A stretch of 7,089 nt of DNA from Chloroflexota bacterium (lineage in GTDB: Bacteria > Chloroflexota > Limnocylindria > Limnocylindrales > CSP1-4), in assembly GCA_017860675.1 (NCBI GenBank), contig JAGDMV010000093.1, positions 1 to 7,089 of the forward strand. The letters run 5' to 3'. Shown here piece by piece: positions 1 through 5,566 of this stretch. Position numbers and translations under genes: made by a program. Numbering within the stretch: the stretch's first letter is position 1; every line of letters starts with the position of its first letter. Under the pieces are notes generated by a model. That model did no database searches and was not told where the DNA came from. It saw only the letters and a program-made list of their open reading frames with translations.

Positions 1-262
1 GGGCACGGCAGTCGGAGGCCGGACCGTGACCGGCGGGCCGATGGCCACCCACGTCGGCACGACGGCCGTCGAGGGAGGGGCGGTCGAGGAGAGCCCGGCG
101 CAGTCGAGCGCCGACACGCCCGCCCCACCTGTGCCGGCCCCGGCTGTGACGACGCAGACGGCCGAACCGGTGGCCGCCTCCGTTGACCCGGCGCCCCCCA
201 TGGCAGGACCCGTCGCGGCCGAGCTGGGTGACGCCGCGGCGATCCCGGACCCGGCCTCCTGA
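1..262 (+). CDS. C-terminal tail of an unidentified protein (5' end outside window)
   Basis: The frame beginning at base 2 is open from the window edge to the TGA at 260-262 and gives about 86 residues. Codon third positions are mostly G or C, as expected for coding sequence here. The visible part is low-complexity, rich in Ala, Pro, Val, Thr and Gly, with a few acidic residues and no recognisable motif. It looks like a disordered C-terminal tail rather than a folded domain. An ATG at 41 and a GTG at 26 lie in frame, but since the frame stays open upstream a start there is not needed. The stop is 11 nt before the surE start, so the two genes are probably co-transcribed. I cannot name the product. 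Confidence 0.55.
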   Translation, partial: GTAVGGRTVTGGPMATHVGTTAVEGGAVEESPAQSSADTPAPPVPAPAVTTQTAEPVAASVDPAPPMAGPVAAELGDAAAIPDPAS

Positions 263-273
263 GCCGCGCCACG

Positions 274-1251
274 ATGGGCGGGCCACGCCGCTCCCCGGGC
301 CGTCGCGTCCCCTCCGGCGAGACGCAGCCCCCGGCCGTGGACGCCGAGGCCGGGTTCGAGCCTCCGTCGCGCACGGCGGCCGCGGCGGCCCCCGGCGACC
401 GACGACCGGCCGTCGCAGGCTCGCGCGCGGGCCGCCCCCTTGCCGAGTGGCCGAGCCGCCCGCGGATCCTCATCACCAACGACGACGGGATCGAGTCGCG
501 GGGCCTGCTGGCCCTCAAGCAGGCGCTCGAACCCCTCGGCGAGACGGTCGTGCTCGCCCCGGAGACGAACCAGAGCGCCGTCGGCCACGCCAAGACCATG
601 ATGCGGCCCCTCCGGGTGCGCGAGCGGCGCCTCGCCGACGGCTCGCTGGCCTGGTCGGTCGACGGCTCGCCGACCGACGCCGTCAGCCTCGCGTTCCTCG
701 GCTTCTTCGAGGGCACCTTCGACCTCGTCGCCTCGGGCATCAACTACGGCGCCAACCTGGGAGACGACATCACCTACTCGGGCACGGTGAGCGCGGCGAT
801 GGAGGGCACGATCAACGGCTGCCCGTCGGTCGCCGTCTCGCAGCAGTACTACCAGGACCCCGACTTCACCCTGGCCGGGCGGGCGGCCGCGATCGTCGCC
901 CGTCACGTCCTCGAGCACGGGCTGGAGCATGGCGAGCTGGTCAACGTGAACGTCCCGGCCCTTCCGCCCGGGGAGTGCGGCGGCTTCGAGGTGACCCGGC
1001 TTGGCGCCCGCATCTACCAGGACGAGCTCCTGCGCCGTGTCGACCCGCGCGGGATCCCCTACTACTGGATCGGCGGTCCTCCGCCGACGGGCCTCGCCGT
1101 CCCGGGCACGGACTTCCACGCGGTCGTCAACGGGCGGATCGCGGTCACCCCGATTCACCTGGACCTGACCGGCCGCCGTCTGCTCCGGCGGCTGCGGACC
1201 TGGGACTGGCCATCGGCCGCGGATCTCGCCCGGCCGGGCGACGGCGCCTGA
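274..1251 (+). CDS. surE: SurE family 5'/3'-nucleotidase
   Basis: SurE proteins are metal-dependent phosphatases that release phosphate from nucleoside 5'- and 3'-monophosphates and are linked to stationary-phase survival. The core begins at about residue 63 with the canonical start RILITNDDGI; Asp70 and Asp71 are the expected metal ligands. Ser101 in ETNQSAVGHA and Asn157 in SGINYGANLGDD complete the family's metal and substrate site, and the segment YSGTVSAAMEG follows as usual. The core of about 260 residues fits the family. The first 60 residues are Arg/Pro/Ala/Gly-rich with no homologous counterpart known to me. The ATG at 274 is the only ATG before the core; an in-frame GTG lies at 337. 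No strong Shine-Dalgarno is visible, which fits translational coupling to the upstream CDS. The function is predicted with high confidence and the exact start with less. Confidence 0.93.
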   Translation: MGGPRRSPGRRVPSGETQPPAVDAEAGFEPPSRTAAAAAPGDRRPAVAGSRAGRPLAEWPSRPRILITNDDGIESRGLLALKQALEPLGETVVLAPETNQSAVGHAKTMMRPLRVRERRLADGSLAWSVDGSPTDAVSLAFLGFFEGTFDLVASGINYGANLGDDITYSGTVSAAMEGTINGCPSVAVSQQYYQDPDFTLAGRAAAIVARHVLEHGLEHGELVNVNVPALPPGECGGFEVTRLGARIYQDELLRRVDPRGIPYYWIGGPPPTGLAVPGTDFHAVVNGRIAVTPIHLDLTGRRLLRRLRTWDWPSAADLARPGDGA

Positions 1252-1273
1252 CGCCGTCCGCCGTGGCGAGGCT

Positions 1274-1293
1274 CCCCCGCCGCCGTGCGGGGG
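1274..1293. terminator. GC hairpin between convergent genes, possible bidirectional terminator
   Basis: CCCCCGC at 1274-1280 and GCGGGGG at 1287-1293 form a perfect 7-bp stem with a 6-nt loop. It sits in the 57-nt gap between the stop of surE on the + strand and the stop of the ABC ATPase gene on the - strand. Neither side has a T-tract, so it is not a classical intrinsic terminator. Stems without a U-tract are common at gene ends in high-GC bacteria. The role is inferred from its position. Confidence 0.45.
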
Positions 1294-1308
1294 CCCGATC
1301 GCGCGGCC

Positions 1309-2169
1309 CTACCGGCGCCCGTTCCCGCCGTTCCCGCCGGCCAGCTCGTCGGCTGCCGCCCGTGCGTCGAGGATGCCCGGATCCACCCCGTAGATCGCCC
1401 GCACGCGGTCGGGCTCCAGCACCTGGCGCGGCGGCCCGTCGGCCACCACCCGCCCGCCGTCGAGCAGCACGAGGCGGGGAAAGAAGTGGCGGGCGAGGGC
1501 AAGATCGTGGAGGACGGCCAGCACGGTCGTCCCGTCTCGGAAGTTGAGCTCGGCCAGCAGCTCCATGACCGCCACCTGGTGGCGCAGGTCGAGGTGGACG
1601 GTGGGCTCGTCGAGCACGAGCAGCGGCGCCCGCTGGGCCACGGCCATCGCCAGCAGGACCAGCTGCCGCTCGCCGAGCGACAGCTCGCGCGCATCTCGGT
1701 CGCGAAGGGCGGTGATCCCGACCCGGTCGAGCGCGGTCGTCACCGCTGCCCGATCGGCCGCCCGCGGCCCGCGGAAGGGGTCCTCCCACGGCAGCCGGCC
1801 GAGCCCGACCACCTCCTCCACCCGGGCGGCGAAGGGCAGGCTCGCCCCGCCCGGGACGGCCGCCAGGCGCCGGGCGACCTGGGCTCGACGGAGGCGGGCG
1901 ACGGGCTCGCCCCCAAGGAGCACCTCACCGCTTCGGGCCGGCAGGATCCCGGCCATGACGCGCAGGATCGTCGACTTCCCGGCGCCGTTCGGGCCGAGCA
2001 GGGCGACCCGCTCGCCGGGGGCGATCGACAGGTCGACGCCACGCAGCACCAGCCGGTCGCGGTAGCCGGCCGTCACCCCGCGCAGCAGCGCGACGGGCGG
2101 CGCCGCCGGGACCACGGCGGGCGCATGGACCACCGGGTCGTGGCCGGGGAGCACCGGCGCGCCGCTCAC
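1309..2169 (-). CDS. btuD: ABC transporter ATP-binding protein, vitamin B12/iron-siderophore type (BtuD/FecE-like)
   Basis: Cytoplasmic ATPase subunit of 286 residues that should power corrinoid import with the adjacent permease. Visible motifs are A-loop Tyr36, Walker A GPNGAGKST (59-67), signature LSLGERQ (163-169), Walker B LLVLDEPT (183-190), D-loop HLDL (192-195) and H-loop His221. After the signature the sequence follows the FecE/BtuD/HmuV pattern. Two oddities stand out. The Q-loop position, normally VPQ before a SLPF-like segment, reads VPGGASLPF with Gly107 in place of Gln. The signature has Leu165 where Gly is usual. The first 25 residues are a Pro/Val/Ala-rich extension. The start is GTG, and GTGA overlaps the permease stop by 4 nt, indicating translational coupling. 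Family assignment is firm. The B12 substrate is inferred from the riboswitch; haem or siderophore transporters have similar ATPases. Confidence 0.9.
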   Translation of the reverse strand: MSGAPVLPGHDPVVHAPAVVPAAPPVALLRGVTAGYRDRLVLRGVDLSIAPGERVALLGPNGAGKSTILRVMAGILPARSGEVLLGGEPVARLRRAQVARRLAAVPGGASLPFAARVEEVVGLGRLPWEDPFRGPRAADRAAVTTALDRVGITALRDRDARELSLGERQLVLLAMAVAQRAPLLVLDEPTVHLDLRHQVAVMELLAELNFRDGTTVLAVLHDLALARHFFPRLVLLDGGRVVADGPPRQVLEPDRVRAIYGVDPGILDARAAADELAGGNGGNGRR

Positions 2170-3263
2170 AGCTCGTACCCCAGCCGGGCCCGCCGCAGCA
2201 GGACGACGAAGAACGGCGCCCCGATCAGCGCCGTCACCACCCCCACGGGGATCTCCCCGGCGAGGCGCGCGCCCAGGTCGGCGAGCACCAGCAGCACCGC
2301 CCCGAACACGGCCGACAGCGGCACCACCAGGCGGGCAGAGGGCCCGACCAGCAGCCGGACGGCATGCGGCGCGACCAGTCCGATGAAGCCGATGAGGCCG
2401 CTGACGGCCACCGCCGCCGCGGTGACGAGCGAGGCCAGCCCGAGCATGATCGCCCGCTCGCGGCGGACGTCGATCCCGAGATGGGCGGCTGCCTCCTCGC
2501 CCAGCAGCAGCCCGTCGAGCACCCGGGCCCGGGCGACGATCACGGCCGATCCGCCGACGATGAGCGGCGCGGCCACCGCCAGCCGCAGCCAGGACGACCC
2601 CTCGAGCCCTCCGAGGAGGAAACCGACGATCTGGCGCAGGTTCGCGCCCGAGAGGTACATCGTCATGGCCAGGCCGGCGGCCAGCAGCGAGCCGACGGCG
2701 TAGCCGGTCAGCAGCAGGCCGGTGAGCGGCGCCAGGGTGCCGCCCCGGCCGAGGAACCAGACGACGGCGACGGCGCCGAGGGCCCCGGCGAACGCCAGCG
2801 CGTTCACCAGGCCGAACTCGAGGATCACCGCCCGGACCGGGATGAGCACGGCGATCGCCGCTCCGAGGGCCGCGCCCGAGGCCGTGCCGAGCACGTACGG
2901 GTCGGCCAGCGGGTTGCGCAGCAGCCCCTGGAACGCCGCCCCGGCAACGCCCAGCCCGGCCCCGACCACGACGGCGGTGAGGACCCGGGGCAGGCGCAGG
3001 TCGAGCACGATCGCCTCTGCCGCGGCGGACCAGCTCCCGTCGACCGGCAGGCCCAGCGCGTGGAGAACGATGCCCAGCGTGTCCGCCGGGGCGATGGCGA
3101 CGGTGCCGGCCGCAACCGCGACCAGGGCCGCCGCGGCCAGGACGGCCAGGTTGAGTCCCAGCAGCAGGCCGGGCCGCCGCCGGAGCAGGTCCGCACCGCG
3201 GCGCGCGCGGGCACGGGGGAGCGTGAGCCCCCGGGCCCCGTCGGTCACCTCGGCCGCCTCCAT
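2166..3263 (-). CDS. btuC: FecCD/BtuC-type ABC transporter permease
   Basis: Inner-membrane subunit of 365 residues, in the usual range for BtuC and FecCD permeases, which form a dimeric channel with about ten transmembrane helices per subunit. An Arg-rich cytoplasmic N-terminus (about 1-32) precedes the first hydrophobic helix (33-53). Family segments are LRLPR (89-93), the glycine-rich stretch from GAGLGVAGAAFQG into LLRNPLADPYVLG (101-126), LGEEAAAHLGIDVRR (254-268, the coupling region facing the ATPase), GLIGFIGLVAPHAVR (289-303) and the C-terminal GEIPVGVVTALIGAP (336-350). The start is ATG, 24 nt after the stop of the binding-protein gene, with no strong Shine-Dalgarno. The stop overlaps the ATPase start. 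The riboswitch upstream of the operon supports cobalamin or a related corrinoid as substrate. Confidence 0.93.
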   Translation of the reverse strand: MEAAEVTDGARGLTLPRARARRGADLLRRRPGLLLGLNLAVLAAAALVAVAAGTVAIAPADTLGIVLHALGLPVDGSWSAAAEAIVLDLRLPRVLTAVVVGAGLGVAGAAFQGLLRNPLADPYVLGTASGAALGAAIAVLIPVRAVILEFGLVNALAFAGALGAVAVVWFLGRGGTLAPLTGLLLTGYAVGSLLAAGLAMTMYLSGANLRQIVGFLLGGLEGSSWLRLAVAAPLIVGGSAVIVARARVLDGLLLGEEAAAHLGIDVRRERAIMLGLASLVTAAAVAVSGLIGFIGLVAPHAVRLLVGPSARLVVPLSAVFGAVLLVLADLGARLAGEIPVGVVTALIGAPFFVVLLRRARLGYEL

Positions 3264-3287
3264 GGCGCGCAGCGTCCCGCGGCTGCG

Positions 3288-4397
3288 TCAGGGGGCCGGG
3301 CTGGGCAGGGGCGCCTGCGGGTCGATCGCGAGGGCGAGCGCCCGAAGGCCCTCCACCAGCCGGGGTCCGGGCCGGGTGATGACCGTGTCGTTGACCGGCC
3401 GGATGGCATTCGTCCTGACCGCGGTGATGACGTCCCAGCCGGGTCGCGCCGCTACCTGCTCGGCCGTGACACCGTAGACCGAGTCGCCGAGGACGACCAC
3501 CTCGGGGTCGGCCGCGATCAGGGCCTCCAACGGCATCTCCCAGTTGGTCGCGCTGCCAGTCGTGATCGGCTCGCCACCGGCCAGTGAGATCATCTCGGCG
3601 TAGGGCGAATCGTCGGCGATCCCGTAAAGCTTCGGCTGGTCTCCTGTCTCGTAGAACACCCGGGGCCGGGCGCGCTCGCCCGGGCCCAGCACGGCGGCGA
3701 CCGCGTCGATCTCGGCCCGCATGCCGTCGGCCAGCTCGCTCGCCGGGCCCGGGGCGCCGGCGGCCGTCCCGACCAGCTCGACGTCCTCGAAGACGCCCTC
3801 GACGTCGGGGGCGTAGACGACCACCACCGGGATGCCGACCTCGCGCAGCTTGGCGACCGCTTCGGGCGGGGTGAAGTTGTCGCCGCCGGCGAGCACCAGG
3901 TCGGGCTCGAGGCCGACGATCTTCTCCACGTCGACCTTGCCCAGCTTGACCACGACCGGGAGGTCGGTCGCCTCGGGCGGGTAGTCGTCGGCGTCGGTCC
4001 GGCCGACCTGGCGGTCACCGGCCCCGATCGCGAACAGGATCTCGGTCGTAGCCGGAGTCAGGCTGACGATCCGCTGCGGCTCGGACTCGATCGTGACGTC
4101 GGTACCCTCGTCGTCGGTCACGGTGACCGGGAAGACGGCCTCGACGGGGATCTCGACGGTCGGCTCCGTCTCGGGTGGGGCGGTCGGCGTTCCGGTCGCG
4201 GCGGGCGCGATGGAGCCGGTCGGCGCGGGACCGGACGGGGAGGGGCTGGCCGTCGCGGTGCAGGCCGCCAGAAGCACGGCCGCCAGGGCCGCGGCGAAGA
4301 TGGCGACGGGGAACGTGGCGCCGGCAGCCCGCCGGCCGGGTCGTTCGAAGGGGATCACCGGGAACCTCGCTGCGGGGTTGAAGGGCGCGGGCTTCAT
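3288..4397 (-). CDS. btuF: Class III periplasmic-type binding lipoprotein for cobalamin (BtuF-like)
   Basis: Extracytoplasmic substrate-binding subunit of 369 residues. The hydrophobic stretch at 28-45 ends in the lipobox LAAC with Cys46 as the predicted lipidated residue, followed by a Ser/Pro/Thr/Ala-rich tether (about 47-86). The binding domain then starts with VTVTDDEGTDVTI and the BtuF/FepB hallmark RIVSLTPATTEILFAIGAGD (109-128). The segment KVDVEKIVGLEPDLVLA (154-170) is typical of the family's first lobe. The ATG at 4397 puts the Cys at residue 46, which is long for a signal peptide. The in-frame GTG at 4356-4358, preceded by GAGG at suitable spacing, would give a more usual 33-residue leader. 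It is the first gene of the transporter operon, with the cobalamin riboswitch in its 5' leader. Family assignment is firm; the B12 substrate rests on that riboswitch. Confidence 0.92.
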   Translation of the reverse strand: MKPAPFNPAARFPVIPFERPGRRAAGATFPVAIFAAALAAVLLAACTATASPSPSGPAPTGSIAPAATGTPTAPPETEPTVEIPVEAVFPVTVTDDEGTDVTIESEPQRIVSLTPATTEILFAIGAGDRQVGRTDADDYPPEATDLPVVVKLGKVDVEKIVGLEPDLVLAGGDNFTPPEAVAKLREVGIPVVVVYAPDVEGVFEDVELVGTAAGAPGPASELADGMRAEIDAVAAVLGPGERARPRVFYETGDQPKLYGIADDSPYAEMISLAGGEPITTGSATNWEMPLEALIAADPEVVVLGDSVYGVTAEQVAARPGWDVITAVRTNAIRPVNDTVITRPGPRLVEGLRALALAIDPQAPLPSPAP

Positions 4398-4474
4398 TCG
4401 CGCCCCGACGTGAGCGAGGTCGGTCAGCCGCTGCGGGCCATGCCTGCCTGTCCCTTTCTCTCGAGGGTTCGAGC

Positions 4475-4585
4475 GGCGGCGCCGCGGGCCGGCGACCGGA
4501 CTTCCGTGGCCCCCTCGGGGCCGCGGTCACCGTAGCGGGACTGTGCCGGATTCCCACCGGCTTCGCGACCGCGCGGCGTGTGCTG
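4475..4585 (-). promoter_or_regulatory. Cobalamin riboswitch upstream of btuFCD
   Basis: Read on the - strand, 4525-4542 gives AGTCCCGCTACGGTGACC, close to the conserved cobalamin-riboswitch core. Just before it, 4545-4561 forms GCCGG-loop-CCGGC with the loop TGGGAAT, the usual GGTGNNAATCC-type hairpin. After the core comes a GC hairpin (4508-4522, GGCCCC-GAG-GGGGCC). Next is AAGTCCGGTCGCCGGCC (ending near 4487), which occupies the place of the conserved AAGTCAGGANACCTGCC box. A closing stem can form between GCCGCG (4572-4577) and CGCGGC (4481-4486). The closed core is about 100 nt, shorter than many AdoCbl aptamers. Between aptamer and gene lie a small hairpin (4460-4473) and GA-rich sequence but no U-tract, so control is more likely translational than by intrinsic termination. 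The expected effect is repression of B12 uptake when cobalamin is plentiful. Confidence 0.86.
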
Positions 4586-4598
4586 TCTTGACGACCGC

Positions 4599-4604
4599 AG
4601 GCTA
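4599..4604 (-). promoter_or_regulatory. Candidate -10 element for the btuFCD transcript
   Basis: TAGCCT on the - strand, within GTGCTAGCCTGCGG, matches the TANNNT pattern of sigma-70-type -10 elements in high-GC bacteria. It lies about 20 nt upstream of the riboswitch, as expected for a leader promoter. No convincing TTGACA-like -35 hexamer is seen about 17 nt upstream, so this is tentative. Confidence 0.35.
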
Positions 4605-4670
4605 GCACAGCCCGGGACGAGCCGGGACCGGCGCGCCACCCCCGCTCGTGGCCCCCCTCGCCCCATGGCC

Positions 4671-4714
4671 TCTCGCGCCGCTGATCTCCCGCGCCGCTGG
4701 TCTCCCGCACCCGG
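4671..4714. repeat. Three imperfect tandem copies of a TCTCSCGCVC-type unit
   Basis: The stretch reads as three units of 14-16 bp: TCTCGCGCCGCTGA (4671-4684), TCTCCCGCGCCGCTGG (4685-4700) and TCTCCCGCACCCGG (4701-4714). They lie in the intergenic region between the divergent btuF leader and the secreted-protein gene. They could be binding sites or simple sequence drift in GC-rich DNA. Confidence 0.45.
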
Positions 4715-4717
4715 TAA

Positions 4718-4735
4718 GCGGTCGATAAGGACCGC
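4718..4735. repeat. Perfect inverted repeat, possible operator or leader hairpin
   Basis: GCGGTC (4718-4723) and its exact complement GACCGC (4730-4735) flank the AT-richer spacer GATAAG. The AT-rich spacer stands out in this region and might be part of a -10 element (CGATAAG) for the + strand gene at 4800, which would make the repeat a promoter-overlapping operator. No good -35 is visible. The symmetry is seen directly; the role is inference. Confidence 0.35.
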
Positions 4736-4755
4736 CCGCCACGATGGCGGCACCG

Positions 4756-4792
4756 CCTCCTCCCGCCATCCGTTCGAACCCGCCGGAGGAGG
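4756..4792 (+). promoter_or_regulatory. Strong Shine-Dalgarno with a perfect upstream anti-Shine-Dalgarno
   Basis: GGAGGAGG at 4785-4792 sits 7 nt before the ATG at 4800 and is the strongest ribosome binding site in the window; it decides the start of that gene. CCTCCTCC at 4756-4763 is its exact complement, so an 8-bp stem with a 21-nt loop can hide the site. The loop contains the palindrome GTTCGAAC (4772-4779). The pairing is visible directly; a regulatory role such as temperature- or factor-dependent opening is inference. Confidence 0.5.
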
Positions 4793-4799
4793 ACACTCG

Positions 4800-5555
4800 A
4801 TGAGACAGGCTCGATGGTCACATCGCCTGGCGTTCGCGCTCCTGCCCGCGCTGCTGCTGGTGCCGCTCGCGGCGGGCGGCGCACGCGCGGCATACCAGGC
4901 GACGATCGACTCCAACGAGAGCGCGTTCGAGCCGCCCTGCATCAGCTGGGACGATCCATACCCGGAGAAGATGCTGAAGGCCGCCGTGAGCGCCTACACC
5001 GCGCTCGGCTACACCGCCCGCGGCTACACGGGCACGGCGTTCACCCGCAGCCACGTCCTGGCGCGCACCCCCAACGACTGGGGCTACTACGTCCACAGTC
5101 ACGGCGACAACTACTGGCACTCGGCCGACGGTCGACGCTACTACGGCTACCGCGAGGACGGGGGCGACTGCGGCCAGGCAGTCGTCTACTCCAAGGACAT
5201 CGCCGCCAAGCGCGCCGGCCGCGCCTCGAACCTGGTCGTGATGAGCACCTGCCATCTGGGCGAGTCGGCCAGCACCATGCCCGGCGCGTTCGGCATCGCC
5301 CGGACGAAGTCCGAGCCGACCGAGTGGCTCGGGCCGGAGTTCTACCTCGGCTACGCCGGCACGGCCTACGACAACGACGAGTGGACGTTCGAGGCGGCGT
5401 TCTGGGACGAGCTGCGACAGGGGATGCCCGCCGGCTACGCCTTCGACGTCGCCCTGCTCGGCAGGTTCACCCACCCGTTCGACCCGAACTGGTGGGGAAC
5501 GTACGCCTACACCGGGCGGGCCGGCCCGCTGAAGACCTGCGACGCATGCCTGTAA
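4800..5555 (+). CDS. Secreted protein with clan CD (caspase/gingipain-like) cysteine peptidase motifs
   Basis: Protein of 251 residues. The ATG at 4800 follows GGAGGAGG. A classical signal peptide is present: Arg-containing n-region, hydrophobic core (about 10-25) and an A-R-A-A cleavage region near residues 28-31. The mature part has a hydrophobic run ending in WGYYVHSHGD (94-103), then another ending in LVVMSTCHLG (145-154). A hydrophobic strand followed by His-Gly, then a strand followed by small-residue-Cys, is the catalytic layout of clan CD peptidases (C11, C14, C25 and relatives). This points to His101 and Cys151. The later segment with AFWDELRQGMPAGYAFDVAL (199-218) resembles the helix after the Cys in that fold. 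Other cysteines are C47, C124 and the C-terminal pair C247/C250 (CDAC), possibly disulfide-forming outside the cell. I do not recognise a named family; an inactive or non-peptidase member is possible. It is the first gene of a cluster of exported proteins. Confidence 0.8.
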   Translation: MRQARWSHRLAFALLPALLLVPLAAGGARAAYQATIDSNESAFEPPCISWDDPYPEKMLKAAVSAYTALGYTARGYTGTAFTRSHVLARTPNDWGYYVHSHGDNYWHSADGRRYYGYREDGGDCGQAVVYSKDIAAKRAGRASNLVVMSTCHLGESASTMPGAFGIARTKSEPTEWLGPEFYLGYAGTAYDNDEWTFEAAFWDELRQGMPAGYAFDVALLGRFTHPFDPNWWGTYAYTGRAGPLKTCDACL

Positions 5556-5566
5556 GGAGCGCCACG

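Noticed and set aside
1285..2703. Long + strand open frame opposite the ATPase and permease genes
   Set aside because: It is an antisense shadow in GC-rich DNA: its translation is low-complexity (Arg, Gly, Pro, Ala, His), while the - strand carries intact ABC ATPase and FecCD motifs.
2364..3587. Second long + strand frame opposite the permease and binding-protein genes
   Set aside because: No motif and charged low-complexity translation; the - strand frames encode clear transporter subunits.
3288..4397. Haem or ferric-siderophore transporter as the identity of the - strand operon
   Set aside because: Binding protein, permease and ATPase alone could fit, but the cobalamin riboswitch in the leader favours corrinoid uptake. 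It is kept only as a weaker alternative.
4460..4473. Small CTCGA/TCGAG hairpin in the btuF leader as an intrinsic terminator
   Set aside because: The stem is only 5 bp and is followed by purine-rich sequence (GAGAAAGGG on the - strand), not a U-tract.
4578..4799. In-frame upstream extension of the secreted-protein gene
   Set aside because: The extension crosses the divergent promoter/leader region, encodes no sensible sequence and would bury the signal peptide. The GGAGGAGG 7 nt before the ATG at 4800 marks the start.
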